This document shows positions 45,864-56,126 of a stretch of DNA of 64,000 nucleotides, in pieces. A program made the translations under genes and the position numbers. The stretch spans positions 1 to 64,000 of the forward strand of contig CAJFQC010000004.1 in assembly GCA_904418845.1 (NCBI GenBank), read 5' to 3'. The notes beneath the pieces are model-generated. The model worked only from the letters and a program-made list of their open reading frames with translations. It had not been told where the DNA came from and ran no database searches. The DNA comes from an uncultured Ruminococcus sp. (GTDB lineage Bacteria > Bacillota > Clostridia > Lachnospirales > Lachnospiraceae). The number at the start of each line of letters is the position of its first letter. The first letter of the stretch is position 1.

Positions 45864-46818
45864 CATCTGTCTTCTTATTCTTCCAGAGAAGAACGAGCAG
45901 GATAGCGACAATGAATACGACCGTGCAGGAGAATCCGCTCTCCGGACCAAAAGCGCCGCCGATCCAGAAGGTCTTATGCGGGGTGGCGGTGGATTCAAAG
46001 ATTGTGCAGGAGAGCTGCGTGCCGCTGACTGCCATGCCGAATATATTCCCCTGCGCAAAATTCCACATCGTATGGATGGCGCCCACACCCCATATATTTC
46101 CGGTGCGGAGAAAGTAGAGAGAGAAGAACGTGCCTGACAACAGGAGATTGATGAGCGCCAGTACGGAGACGCCCGGGTTCGCCAGATGGATTAGGGCAAA
46201 TACAAGGGAATTTAAAAAGATGGCGACACTGACCGGATACCGTCTTGCAACAGATACTAACAGATACCCGCGGCAGAGCACTTCCTCCGCCATCCCCTGT
46301 ATCATGAATCCAAGGGCAAAGAGAATGAAAATCCCGGCGGAAAATCCGGGGGATATCCCGTTAAGCTTCATAGAACCGGTGGCCACATTGAGAAGCACCA
46401 CTGCTGCGAAAAGAACAAATCCGATGACGAGGCCTGCAAGATACTGTGTGCCCGCCTTTTCTTTTACAATGCCCATCGAAGCGATTTTGCGCCGCTGCAG
46501 GACGACGCAGAACAGGACCCCAATCAAAATGAGTCCGGCATTGGCAAAGAGCATGGCGATGGTGACGGGAACAGAGGACTCTATGTGGGCGGCAATTTGA
46601 CTGTAGTCCTGTATGCCGGCGCCGCTTGTGATCTGGCCCATGATCGACTTGTCTGAAAAGACGGCGATCACATACCCCGGGATCATAAGGACGCCGACCA
46701 CCAGGCCCGATACGAGAAATACGAGAAAAAATATCAGAAGTTCGATAAGCCAGTTTTGTCCCTTCTGTCCTTTTGATGTCTGCCGCATATGAAGCGGTAA
46801 AGTCGGTAATTTCAACAT
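45796..46818 (-). CDS. CPBP-family intramembrane metalloprotease
   Basis: The 340-residue polytopic protein has the CAAX-prenyl-protease-like motifs GMAEEVLCRGYLL (EExxxR), FALIHLANPG and a late HTMWNF segment. CPBP proteases process membrane peptides or provide bacteriocin self-immunity; nothing nearby points to a bacteriocin. AGGAGG lies 8 nt before the ATG at 46818. Its 3' end overlaps the facing CmpB-type gene. Confidence 0.88.
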   Translation of the reverse strand: MLKLPTLPLHMRQTSKGQKGQNWLIELLIFFLVFLVSGLVVGVLMIPGYVIAVFSDKSIMGQITSGAGIQDYSQIAAHIESSVPVTIAMLFANAGLILIGVLFCVVLQRRKIASMGIVKEKAGTQYLAGLVIGFVLFAAVVLLNVATGSMKLNGISPGFSAGIFILFALGFMIQGMAEEVLCRGYLLVSVARRYPVSVAIFLNSLVFALIHLANPGVSVLALINLLLSGTFFSLYFLRTGNIWGVGAIHTMWNFAQGNIFGMAVSGTQLSCTIFESTATPHKTFWIGGAFGPESGFSCTVVFIVAILLVLLWKNKKTDVTAHENEEISPRTGNEADMRLR

Positions 46819-46893
46819 TTTTAATCCTCCTGAATATGTTATGCAGTCAGTGTATCATGTGTTGCATGAAAATTCCATTCCTATCTTCCTCGC

Positions 46894-46922
46894 TTGAACA
46901 GATTTATCAAAAATGATATAAT
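46894..46922 (+). promoter_or_regulatory. Sigma-A promoter of the mutS operon
   Basis: TTGAAC (46894-46899) and TATAAT (46917-46922), 17-nt spacer, 81 nt before the mutS start. Confidence 0.8.
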
Positions 46923-47002
46923 ATCTCCACAGATTTTTTATCTGTGCAAGGCATATTTTGAATCATGTGCCGCGCATCTGTATATGGCAAAGGAGTAATA
47001 TC

Positions 47003-49654
47003 GTGGCAGAATTAACACCAATGATGAAACAGTACATGGAGACGAAGTCTCAGTATCAGGACTGTATTCTCTTTTATAGATTAGGCGATTTCTATGAGAT
47101 GTTCTTCGAGGACGCGCTGACCGCGTCGAGAGAACTGGAGATCACATTGACCGGGAAGAACTGCGGACAGGCGGAGAGGGCACCCATGTGCGGTGTCCCT
47201 TATCATGCTGTGGAAAGTTATCTCAACAGGCTGGTGTCCAAGGGATATAAAGTGGCGATCTGCGAGCAGGTGGAAGACCCGAAGACGGCTAAGGGCATCG
47301 TGAAGCGCGATGTGGTGCGCATTGTAACCCCGGGGACGAATCTGGATACACAGGCTCTGGACGAGACGCGGAACAACTATATCATGTGCATCGTGTATAT
47401 TGCCGACCGTTACGGGGTGTCTGTGGCAGATATCTCCACAGGCGATTATTTTGTGACCGAGATTCCGGACAGCGCCAGATTGACGGATGAGATCTACCGC
47501 TTCTCACCATCCGAGATTATCTGCAATGAGGCCTTTTACATGAGCGGCATGGATCTGGACGCTATGAAGGAGCGTCTGGGAATCACGATCTATTCTCTGG
47601 ATTCTTGGTATTTCGATGATACTGTCTGCCGCCAGAAGCTGCTGGAGCATTTTAAAGTTTCCTCCTTTACCGGGCTGGGGCTTGCGGATTATGACTGCGG
47701 TGTGATCAGCGCGGGGGCGCTGCTGCAGTATCTTCTGGAGACACAGAAGAACTCCATGTCAAACCTGACTCACATCACGCCTTACGCAGCGGGGAAATAC
47801 ATGATGCTGGACAGTTCCACGAGGCGGAATCTGGAGCTGTGCGAGACGCTGCGGGAGAAGCAGAAAAGAGGCTCCCTGCTCTGGGTGCTGGACAAGACTA
47901 AGACCGCCATGGGCGCAAGGACGCTGAGAAAATATGTAGAGCAGCCGCTGATCGACAAGGCAGAGATCACAAAGCGTCTGGAGGCGGTAGAAGAATTAAA
48001 AGAACAGGCCATATCAAGAGAGGAGATCCGGGAGTATCTCTCCCCGGTGTACGACCTGGAGCGCCTGGTTACGAAGATCGCCTATGGTTCCGCCAATCCC
48101 AGGGATCTCACGGCATTTCGCAGTTCTCTTGAGATGCTGCCGCCCGTGCGGTATATTCTAGGGGAAATGCAGTGCCAGCTTTTAAAAAATATTTACAAGG
48201 ACATGGATGCCCTTGAGGATCTCTGCACTCTTGTCAGGGAAGCGATCCGGGAAGAACCGCCTATCGCCATGAAAGAGGGAAACATCATCCGCGACGGCTA
48301 CAATGAGGAAGTGGATAAGCTCCGGCGGGCAAAGTCGGACGGAAAGGACTGGCTGGCAAAGCTGGAGAGCGATGAGCGTGAGAAGACAGGCATCAAAAAT
48401 CTCCGCATCAAATACAACAAAGTGTTCGGGTATTATCTGGAGGTAACCAATTCTTACAGAGAGATGGTGCCGGATTATTACACGCGCAAGCAGACTCTTG
48501 CCAATGCCGAACGTTATATCACGCCGGAATTAAAAGAACTTGAGGATATGATCTTAGGCGCCGAGGATAAACTCTACGCTCTGGAATATGATATCTACTG
48601 TCAGGTGCGGGAGGCGATCGCAGCGGAAGTAGAACGCATCCAGAAGACGGCAAAAGCCGTGGCGGCCCTGGATGCTTTTGCGTCTCTTGCCCTTGTGGCA
48701 GAGCGGAGTAATTATGTGCGGCCGAATATCAATGAAAAAGGTATCATTGACATCAAAGAGGGCCGCCATCCTGTAGTAGAGCAGATGATCCCCAATGATA
48801 TGTTCATCTCCAATGACACCTATCTGGATGATAAAAAACACAGGATCTCTATCATCACAGGGCCTAATATGGCCGGAAAGTCTACTTATATGAGGCAGAC
48901 AGCCCTGATCGCCCTAATGGCGCAGGTCGGTTCCTTCGTTCCTGCGAAAAGCGCGGATATCGGCCTGTCTGACCGGATCTTTACAAGGGTCGGGGCGTCG
49001 GATGATCTGGCGTCGGGACAGAGTACCTTCATGGTGGAGATGACAGAGGTGGCGAACATTTTAAGAAACGCCACATCAAAGAGCCTTCTCATTTTAGATG
49101 AGATCGGAAGAGGGACCAGCACGTTCGACGGCCTCTCCATCGCATGGGCAGTGGTGGAATATATCAGTGACACACGGCTTCTGGGGGCAAAGGCACTGTT
49201 CGCCACCCACTACCATGAGCTGACAGAACTGGAGGGCAAGGTCAACAATGTGAACAACTACTGCATCGCGGTCAAGGAAAAGGGTGATGACATCGTATTC
49301 CTGCGTAAAATCGTCAAAGGCGGCGCGGATAAAAGCTATGGCATCCAGGTGGCAAAGCTGGCGGGAGTGCCGGATCTTGTCATAGAGCGTGCCAAGGAGA
49401 TCGTTGAGGAGCTGGGCAACGGGGATATTACCGCCAGAGTGAGCGAGATTGCCGTGAAAGAAAAAACGGCGAAAAAGAGCCCCAAGGTCAAAAAGTATGA
49501 TGAGGTGGATATCGCCCAGATGTCGCTTTTTGACACTGTCAAGGACGATGATGTGCTTGAAGAATTAAAGAACCTCGACGTGGGTAATATGACACCCATA
49601 GATGCGCTGAACACTATATACAGGCTGCAGAACAAACTGAAAAACCGCTGGTAA
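47003..49654 (+). CDS. mutS: DNA mismatch repair protein MutS (GTG start)
   Basis: Recognises mismatches. The 883-residue protein begins (M)AELTPMMKQYMETKSQYQDCILFYRLGDFYEMF, holding the mismatch-contact FYE motif, and has the ATPase motifs TGPNMAGKSTYMRQ, DEIGRGTSTFDGLS and ATHYHEL. It starts at GTG 47003 with AAAGGAG upstream; the ATG at 46958 would add a non-family extension. First gene of mutS-mutL-miaA. Confidence 0.97.
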   Translation: MAELTPMMKQYMETKSQYQDCILFYRLGDFYEMFFEDALTASRELEITLTGKNCGQAERAPMCGVPYHAVESYLNRLVSKGYKVAICEQVEDPKTAKGIVKRDVVRIVTPGTNLDTQALDETRNNYIMCIVYIADRYGVSVADISTGDYFVTEIPDSARLTDEIYRFSPSEIICNEAFYMSGMDLDAMKERLGITIYSLDSWYFDDTVCRQKLLEHFKVSSFTGLGLADYDCGVISAGALLQYLLETQKNSMSNLTHITPYAAGKYMMLDSSTRRNLELCETLREKQKRGSLLWVLDKTKTAMGARTLRKYVEQPLIDKAEITKRLEAVEELKEQAISREEIREYLSPVYDLERLVTKIAYGSANPRDLTAFRSSLEMLPPVRYILGEMQCQLLKNIYKDMDALEDLCTLVREAIREEPPIAMKEGNIIRDGYNEEVDKLRRAKSDGKDWLAKLESDEREKTGIKNLRIKYNKVFGYYLEVTNSYREMVPDYYTRKQTLANAERYITPELKELEDMILGAEDKLYALEYDIYCQVREAIAAEVERIQKTAKAVAALDAFASLALVAERSNYVRPNINEKGIIDIKEGRHPVVEQMIPNDMFISNDTYLDDKKHRISIITGPNMAGKSTYMRQTALIALMAQVGSFVPAKSADIGLSDRIFTRVGASDDLASGQSTFMVEMTEVANILRNATSKSLLILDEIGRGTSTFDGLSIAWAVVEYISDTRLLGAKALFATHYHELTELEGKVNNVNNYCIAVKEKGDDIVFLRKIVKGGADKSYGIQVAKLAGVPDLVIERAKEIVEELGNGDITARVSEIAVKEKTAKKSPKVKKYDEVDIAQMSLFDTVKDDDVLEELKNLDVGNMTPIDALNTIYRLQNKLKNRW

Positions 49655-49701
49655 ATATGGCGACAGACCAGACGGATATATTTTGAGAAAAGGAGACGGA
49701 C

Positions 49702-51666
49702 ATGCCTCATATTCAGGTACTGGATCAGGTAACAATCGATAAGATCGCGGCAGGAGAAGTGATCGAGCGTCCTGCGTCCATCGTCAAGGAACTGGTGGAG
49801 AACGCTATTGACGCGGGATCGACCACCGTGACCGTGGAGATCAAGGACGGCGGGATCAATTTTATCCGTGTCACGGACAACGGATGCGGCATCGCTCATG
49901 ACGAGGTAAGAAGCGCGTTTCTGCGCCACTCCACAAGCAAGATACGAAATGTGGAGGATCTTCTACACATCAGTTCTCTGGGATTCCGCGGGGAAGCGCT
50001 CTCCAGCATTGCCGCTGTCACGAGGACAGAGATCATTACCAAGGAAGCGGATAACGAGTTCGGGACAAAGTATGTGATCGAGGGTGGAAAGGAAATGTCT
50101 CTTGAGGAGACAGGCGCGCCCAATGGGACCACATTTCTTGTTCATCAGCTTTTCTACAATGTACCTGCGAGGCGGAAGTTTCTAAAGACGCCCATGACCG
50201 AGGCGGGGCATGTGCAGGATCTTCTTATCCGTCTTTCCCTCTCGCACCCGGAAGTAGCCTTTCTCTTTAAGAGCAACAATCAGGAGAAACTGCGCACATC
50301 AGGCAACGGAAAGCTGAAAGATGTGATCTACAATGTATACGGACGTGAGATCGCATCCAACCTTCTTGAGATAGATTATGAAAAAGGAGGGATGCGTATC
50401 GCAGGATATCTCGGCAAACCAGTCATCACAAGAGGAAACCGCAATTTTGAAAATTTTTTTGTAAACGGCAGATATGTAAAGAGCGCTATGATATCCAAAT
50501 CACTTGAAGACGCCTACAAAGATTTTACGATGCAGCATAAGTTTCCCTTTGCGGTGCTGCATTTTCATGTAGACGGAGAGAACATCGATGTCAATGTGCA
50601 TCCCACAAAGATGGAACTTCGCTTCCAGAGACAACAGGAGGTGTACGGCGCGGTATATGAAGGAGTACACAAACGTCTTCTGGAATCGGAGCTGATACAG
50701 CAGGCCGAAGTGCCGGAGCCTGTGGCAGAGAGAGAAAATATAAAAGAAAAAGCAGAAAGCCCATTTTTACTAAAACCTAAAAACACTGATATACCGAAGG
50801 AACCAGAACCGGCAGCACAGGATGAAGATTATTTTATTCGCAAGATGAAAGAGCGGGTTACCGCATACCATGAACGTATGTCGTCCGCTGAAGTGTCCGA
50901 CAGACAGGGAGTGTACCGCCTGGAGGCCCAGACGGATAAGATCCGGGAGGCGGCAAGATATGCAGCGGAAGCGCCACGTGATCCTGTCAGGCCTCCGGCA
51001 TCGGACGCTGTGGCGGAAATCGCAGAGGGCGGCAGATCAGAGCAGCTTGATCTCTTCGAGGAAAAATTCTTAAAGAGAGAGGTTCGGGCAGAGTATAAAC
51101 TGATTGGTCAGGTGTTTGACACGTACTGGCTTGTTCAGTATCAGGAAAGTCTCTATATTATAGACCAGCACGCAGCTCACGAGAGAGTGCTGTATGAGCG
51201 GACGTTAAAGGGGATGAAGACAAGAGAGTTTACCACCCAATATTTAAGCCCGCCCATTATCCTGACGCTTACCATGCAGGAGGCGAGGGTTCTGGAGGAG
51301 AATATGGAACGCTTTACCCGCATCGGATTTGAGATTGAGCCTTTCGGCCCGGAAGAATACGCGGTGCGCGCTGTGCCGGACAATTTGTTCGGGATCGCGA
51401 AAAAGGAACTTCTAATGGAGATGCTTGACGATCTCTCGGATGGCCTTAATACGTCCATGACGCCGGAACTGATCGATGAGAAGGTAGCGTCTATGTCATG
51501 CAAGGCTGCAGTGAAGGGGAATAACCGCCTTTCGGCACAGGAGGCAGACGCGTTGATCGGAGCGCTTCTGACACTGGACAATCCGTATCACTGCCCCCAT
51601 GGCAGACCGACGATCATCGCTATGACAAAGCGGGAGATGGAAAAGAAATTTAAAAGGATCGTATAA
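49702..51666 (+). CDS. mutL: DNA mismatch repair protein MutL
   Basis: Couples MutS to strand incision. The 654-residue protein has the GHKL motifs VENAIDAGSTTV, TDNGCGI, GFRGEALSSIAAV, and a C-terminal domain with DQHAAHERVLYE (the endonuclease motif DQHA-x2-E-x4-E), SCKAAVKG and CPHGRP. It is therefore a nicking-type MutL, as in bacteria without MutH. The linker (about residues 340-450) is variable. It lies 47 nt after mutS and 3 nt before miaA. Confidence 0.97.
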   Translation: MPHIQVLDQVTIDKIAAGEVIERPASIVKELVENAIDAGSTTVTVEIKDGGINFIRVTDNGCGIAHDEVRSAFLRHSTSKIRNVEDLLHISSLGFRGEALSSIAAVTRTEIITKEADNEFGTKYVIEGGKEMSLEETGAPNGTTFLVHQLFYNVPARRKFLKTPMTEAGHVQDLLIRLSLSHPEVAFLFKSNNQEKLRTSGNGKLKDVIYNVYGREIASNLLEIDYEKGGMRIAGYLGKPVITRGNRNFENFFVNGRYVKSAMISKSLEDAYKDFTMQHKFPFAVLHFHVDGENIDVNVHPTKMELRFQRQQEVYGAVYEGVHKRLLESELIQQAEVPEPVAERENIKEKAESPFLLKPKNTDIPKEPEPAAQDEDYFIRKMKERVTAYHERMSSAEVSDRQGVYRLEAQTDKIREAARYAAEAPRDPVRPPASDAVAEIAEGGRSEQLDLFEEKFLKREVRAEYKLIGQVFDTYWLVQYQESLYIIDQHAAHERVLYERTLKGMKTREFTTQYLSPPIILTLTMQEARVLEENMERFTRIGFEIEPFGPEEYAVRAVPDNLFGIAKKELLMEMLDDLSDGLNTSMTPELIDEKVASMSCKAAVKGNNRLSAQEADALIGALLTLDNPYHCPHGRPTIIAMTKREMEKKFKRIV

Positions 51667-51669
51667 TAA

Positions 51670-52638
51670 ATGAAAAAACCATTGATCATTTTAGCCGGAC
51701 CGACCGCGGTGGGAAAGACTGCGCTGTCCATCCGGCTGGCTAAAGAAGTGAACGCAGAGATCATTTCAGCAGATTCCATGCAGGTATACCGGCACATGGA
51801 TATCGGCTCCGCCAAGATCCGTCCGGAGGAGATGGACGGAGTGCCACATCATCTGGTAGACGTGCTGGAGCCAGAGGCGGATTTTAATGTAGTGCGCTTC
51901 CAGCAGATGGCGAAAGCCGCCGCAGAAGAGATCTGGACAAGGGGAAAGATTCCGCTTGTAGTTGGAGGAACAGGATTTTATATTCAGGCTCTCCTCTATG
52001 ATATTGATTTTACAGAAAATGACGGGGACACGGCCTACCGGCAGGAGATGGAGCAGCTTGCGAAGGAAAAAGGCGGAGATTATCTTCATACTCTTCTTGA
52101 GACCGCGGATCCACAGGCTGCCCGGGACATTCATCCCAACAATATCAAGCGGATGATACGCGCGTTGGAGTTTCACCGCCAGACCGGCGGAAAGATCTCT
52201 GAGCACAACGAGAAGGAGCGGACAAAGGAATCACCTTATAACTACGCGTATTTTGTGCTCACAGATGAACGCAGCCGTCTCTATGAGAGAATTGACCGCC
52301 GGGTGGATCTTATGATGGAAGAAGGACTGCCAGACGAGGTGCGCTTCTTAAGAGAACGGGGCGTACAGCGAAGTTCCACAGCTATGCAGGGGCTGGGATA
52401 TAAAGAGATCTTTGCTTATCTGGAAGGCGAGTGCACTCTTGATGAGGCAGTACGCGTCGTCAAGCGGGATACAAGGCATTTCGCAAAGCGCCAGATCACA
52501 TGGTTCAAGCGGGAGAAGGACGTCATATGGGCGGATAAGTCTGCCTTTGGACAGGATGAAGACACTATTTTGGACTTTATGACAGGGCGGCTGGCAGAGA
52601 AAGGTATCATCACAGATCAGACAGGAAAAAGAAAATAA
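51670..52638 (+). CDS. miaA: tRNA dimethylallyltransferase MiaA
   Basis: Adds a dimethylallyl group to A37 of tRNAs. The 322-residue protein has the P-loop AGPTAVGKTALS, ISADSMQVYRHMDIGSAK, VVGGTGFYIQALLYDIDF and KRDTRHFAKRQITWFKR. The ATG follows the mutL stop by 3 nt with only a weak AAAGGAT site, implying translational coupling. Confidence 0.96.
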   Translation: MKKPLIILAGPTAVGKTALSIRLAKEVNAEIISADSMQVYRHMDIGSAKIRPEEMDGVPHHLVDVLEPEADFNVVRFQQMAKAAAEEIWTRGKIPLVVGGTGFYIQALLYDIDFTENDGDTAYRQEMEQLAKEKGGDYLHTLLETADPQAARDIHPNNIKRMIRALEFHRQTGGKISEHNEKERTKESPYNYAYFVLTDERSRLYERIDRRVDLMMEEGLPDEVRFLRERGVQRSSTAMQGLGYKEIFAYLEGECTLDEAVRVVKRDTRHFAKRQITWFKREKDVIWADKSAFGQDEDTILDFMTGRLAEKGIITDQTGKRK

Positions 52639-52662
52639 GGCAGATAAAAGGAACCAGGAGAA

Positions 52663-53973
52663 ATGAATCACACAGAATCAAAATATATGTATCAAAAGCT
52701 CGGCATCTCAAAGGAAGTGTGGGAGTATGGGCAGAAAACAGAGGAAGGCCTGAAAGATCGCTTTCGGGAATTTGACGGGACGGCAGAATATAATCAGCTT
52801 AAGGTTATTCACGCGATGCAGGAGAATCGTGTGAATGAAGGATGCTTTAACTATGCCAGTGGATATGGTTATAATGACGACGGGCGGGACACGCTGGAGA
52901 AGGTGTATGCTTCAGCATTTCACACAGAGGCAGCGCTTGTGCGTCCCCAGATCACCTGTGGAACGCACGCGCTTGCACTTGCGCTCTCGGCAAACCTGCG
53001 CCCGGGGGATGAACTGCTGTCTCCTGCGGGGAAGCCGTATGACACGCTGGAGGAAGTTATCGGCATAAGGCCCTCCAGAGGCTCTCTGGCAGAATACGGC
53101 GTAACCTATCGTCAGGTGGATCTTCTTCAGGACGGGTATTTTGACTATCCGGCCATTGAGAAAGCTTTAAATGAACGGACAAAGCTGGTCACCATTCAGC
53201 GTTCTAAGGGCTATCAGACACGCCCCAGTTATTCGGTAGAAAAGATCGGGGAATTGATCGCGTTTATCAAAGATCAGCGCCCGGATGTCATCTGTATGGT
53301 AGACAACTGTTACGGAGAGTTTGTAGAACGCATCGAGCCAAGCGATGTGGGCGCGGACATGATCGTAGGCTCCCTGATCAAGAATCCGGGCGGTGGTCTG
53401 GCTCCCATAGGCGGATATATCGCGGGAAAAGAAGAACTCATTGAGAACTGCGCCTGCAGGCTGACCTCACCGGGACTGGGAAAAGAAGTGGGCGCTTCGC
53501 TGGGAGTGATTCAGTCCTTTTATCAGGGATTTTTTATGGCTCCGACCGTTGTGTGCGGCGCTTTAAAAGGCGCGGTGTTCGCGGCAAATATTTACGAGGG
53601 GCTGGGATATCCGGTTGTGCCGGATAAAAGCGAGCCAAGACATGATATCATACAGGCAGTCACACTTGGAAGTCCGGAGGGCGTGATCGCGTTTTGTAAG
53701 GGAATCCAGGCCGCGGCGCCGGTAGACAGCTATGTAAGTCCTGAGCCGTGGGCGATGCCGGGATACGACAGCGACGTGATCATGGCGGCGGGAGCTTTTG
53801 TGCAGGGCTCATCCATTGAGCTTTCCGCGGACGGGCCGATCAAGCCGCCTTATGCTGTGTATTTTCAGGGCGGACTGACATGGAACCACGCTAAGCTGGG
53901 GATCTTGAAATCCCTGCAGAGCATGATCGACGCAGGTGTTCTGGCTGTGGATAAAGTGCGTGGACTATTATAG
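52663..53973 (+). CDS. ynbB: Methionine gamma-lyase family PLP protein (YnbB-like)
   Basis: PLP-dependent protein of the family also called aluminium resistance protein. The 436-residue protein has the fold-type I features GTHALALALSANLRPGDELL, MVDNCYGEFVE (PLP-pyridine Asp) and GSLIKNPGGGLAPIGGY, with the Schiff-base Lys in SLIKN. Its true substrate is not established. In Bacillus ynbB also lies close to miaA, which agrees with the context here. Confidence 0.9.
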   Translation: MNHTESKYMYQKLGISKEVWEYGQKTEEGLKDRFREFDGTAEYNQLKVIHAMQENRVNEGCFNYASGYGYNDDGRDTLEKVYASAFHTEAALVRPQITCGTHALALALSANLRPGDELLSPAGKPYDTLEEVIGIRPSRGSLAEYGVTYRQVDLLQDGYFDYPAIEKALNERTKLVTIQRSKGYQTRPSYSVEKIGELIAFIKDQRPDVICMVDNCYGEFVERIEPSDVGADMIVGSLIKNPGGGLAPIGGYIAGKEELIENCACRLTSPGLGKEVGASLGVIQSFYQGFFMAPTVVCGALKGAVFAANIYEGLGYPVVPDKSEPRHDIIQAVTLGSPEGVIAFCKGIQAAAPVDSYVSPEPWAMPGYDSDVIMAAGAFVQGSSIELSADGPIKPPYAVYFQGGLTWNHAKLGILKSLQSMIDAGVLAVDKVRGLL

Positions 53974-54022
53974 TGAGATTGAGATAAAGGACTATCTGTA
54001 AAGTATTGGGAAGGAGCGGTAT

Positions 54023-55240
54023 ATGAGAACGATCGCAGTAATCGGCGGGGGCGCGTCAGGCATGATGGCGGCTGTCACAGCGGCATCGCAGGGCGCCCGT
54101 ATTATTCTGCTGGAGCACAAAGACCGGATTGGAAAGAAGATCTTATCTACAGGGAACGGGAGATGTAATTTTACGAACACTCATCAGGAACCGCTCTGCT
54201 ATTATTCAGAGAATCCTCTTTTTCCGTGGGGCATCATAAGTCAGTTTGACGCCAGGGATGTTATCTCCTTTTTTTTGCAGCTTGGAGTCTATTCGAAGAA
54301 CCGCAATGGATATATTTACCCCAATTCAGATCAGGCGTCCGCTGTGCTGGACGCCCTGAGGATGGAGCTTACACGCCTTCACGTGGATATCAGGACCGGA
54401 GTGGATGTCCGGGAGATACTGCCTGGGAAAAAGGGGTTTACTCTGCCTACTGACAGCGGAGATATCCGCGCGGACCGGATCATCCTCTGTGCCGGATCAA
54501 AAGCGGCGCCTGCTACGGGATCAGACGGATCGGGATATGATCTGGCAAAGCAGCTCGGACACCGGATGATCCCCGTGCTTCCCGCGCTGGTACAGTTAAG
54601 ATGTGAGGGAAAGTTCTTTAAGGCCATATCAGGAGTGCGGGCAAACGGCAATGTCTCCATCTGGTCAGACGGAGAGTGCATCGCCAGAGATACAGGTGAG
54701 ATACAGCTCACGGATTACGGGATTTCCGGTATCCCTGTTTTTCAGGTGAGCCGTTATGCCTCACAGCTTCTTTACGAGAAGAAAGAAGTGTCAGCGGTAC
54801 TGGATTTCATGCCTGACTTTACGAAAGAGCAGACAGAAGCATTCTTGAGCGCAAGGGCAAAGACACGTCCGGAGAAGCCGGCGGAAATGTTTTTGATCGG
54901 CCTGTTCCACAAGAAGCTGTCTGATCTGTGGATTAAACAATCCTGCCTTCCCCGGGGTAAGGCGGCGGGAGATATGACGGCGGAGGAAATTAAAAAATTA
55001 GTGCGGCTTATCAAGAATTTCCGGCTCCGCGTCACATCTACAAATTCTTATGAACACGCGCAGGTGTGCCGCGGGGGAATCGATACGGCGGAAGTAGATG
55101 AAAATACGCTGGAATCACGCTATGTTCCGGGCCTGTACTTTGCGGGAGAGATATTAGATGTGGACGGGATGTGCGGAGGATACAATCTCCAATGGGCGTG
55201 GGCCAGCGGGTATGTCGCGGGAAAGAACTCCTGCTGTTAA
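54023..55240 (+). CDS. BaiN/HI0933-family flavoprotein (NAD(P)/FAD-dependent oxidoreductase)
   Basis: The 405-residue protein starts with a Rossmann FAD loop IAVIGGGASGMMAAV, followed by LEHKDRIGKKILSTGNGRCNFTN, and ends with GLYFAGEILDVDGMCGGYNLQWAWASGYVAG, the second FAD motif. Members of this family include the bile-acid-linked BaiN, but most have no known substrate, so nothing specific should be read from the name. GGAAGGAG precedes the start. Confidence 0.92.
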   Translation: MRTIAVIGGGASGMMAAVTAASQGARIILLEHKDRIGKKILSTGNGRCNFTNTHQEPLCYYSENPLFPWGIISQFDARDVISFFLQLGVYSKNRNGYIYPNSDQASAVLDALRMELTRLHVDIRTGVDVREILPGKKGFTLPTDSGDIRADRIILCAGSKAAPATGSDGSGYDLAKQLGHRMIPVLPALVQLRCEGKFFKAISGVRANGNVSIWSDGECIARDTGEIQLTDYGISGIPVFQVSRYASQLLYEKKEVSAVLDFMPDFTKEQTEAFLSARAKTRPEKPAEMFLIGLFHKKLSDLWIKQSCLPRGKAAGDMTAEEIKKLVRLIKNFRLRVTSTNSYEHAQVCRGGIDTAEVDENTLESRYVPGLYFAGEILDVDGMCGGYNLQWAWASGYVAGKNSCC

Positions 55241-55290
55241 GGGGCGCCGGAAAAGACAATAAGCACAAACGGAAAGGAGCTGTTATTTCT

Positions 55291-56082
55291 ATGAATACTG
55301 AGGTGATCTGTTTTGCGAATAATAAAGGCGGGAGCGGTAAATCGACGACCTGTGCCAACGTAGGGTATGCACTGGCAGCTCTCGGGAATAAAGTGCTTCT
55401 CATTGACGGAGATATGCAGATGAATCTTTCTCTGAGCTTTTTTACAGAAGAAGAAGTGTTACAGTATGCACAAGGGCAGGACAATCTTTATTATGCGATA
55501 AAAAATCAGCGGGATCTGGAACACTATATTGTTCCTGCCAAGTATGAGAATATTGATATTGTGCCTTCTTCTACATTGATGAGCTCGATAGAATATGAAC
55601 TGTTTACAAAATGGCAGAGAGAACTGATTTTAAAGAAATGTCTTCGAACTGTGCGGGAGAAAGGAAATTATGACTATATCCTGATTGACGCGCCGCCTAC
55701 ACTGGGCGGATGGGTGATGAATATTCTGTGTGCTTCCGATCATGTGATTATCCCGGTGGAGGCTACACCCTGGGGAATGTTCGGACTTGGAAATATGTTT
55801 GAGTTTCTGGACGAGGTCAGACAGATCGCAGAGAATCTCAGAGTGCTTGGAATCGTTGTGACGAAAGCGGATACAAGAAAAAACTATTTCAAACAGACGT
55901 TCGATTCGCTTCGGGAACTTGGAGAAGTCCATGTGTTTGAGTCCTATATACGAATCGACAGCAGCGTTGAATGGTCTCAGGATAATAACATGCCTATCAT
56001 GGCATATAGAAAAAACTGCAGAAGCGCGGGAGAATATACGGCTCTGGCAGAAGAACTGGAGAGAAAGCTGAAAGAAGCGTAA
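55291..56082 (+). CDS. Orphan ParA-family ATPase
   Basis: The 263-residue protein has the deviant Walker A FANNKGGSGKSTT with signature Lys12 and Lys17, Walker A' LLIDGDMQMNLS and Walker B DYILIDAPPTLGG. Such ATPases use DNA-bound gradients to position cargo such as plasmids, chromosomes, chemoreceptors or microcompartments. No ParB, parS or McdB-like gene is adjacent. The start at 55291 follows AAAGGAG; the longer frame to 55171 overlaps the flavoprotein gene. It lies 170 nt upstream of the microcompartment locus. Confidence 0.9.
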   Translation: MNTEVICFANNKGGSGKSTTCANVGYALAALGNKVLLIDGDMQMNLSLSFFTEEEVLQYAQGQDNLYYAIKNQRDLEHYIVPAKYENIDIVPSSTLMSSIEYELFTKWQRELILKKCLRTVREKGNYDYILIDAPPTLGGWVMNILCASDHVIIPVEATPWGMFGLGNMFEFLDEVRQIAENLRVLGIVVTKADTRKNYFKQTFDSLRELGEVHVFESYIRIDSSVEWSQDNNMPIMAYRKNCRSAGEYTALAEELERKLKEA

Positions 56083-56126
56083 GAATATGAAAAATCAATA
56101 AAATACAATCGGTAATAAAGAAAAAC

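Noticed and set aside
46130-46600. Forward ORF of 156 residues inside the CPBP protease gene
   Set aside because: Antisense to a gene with clear EExxxR and membrane motifs; low-complexity composition.
54022-55240. Bile acid metabolism role for the BaiN-like flavoprotein
   Set aside because: Only general family similarity is visible and no other bai genes are present; the family is widespread in bacteria without bile acid metabolism.
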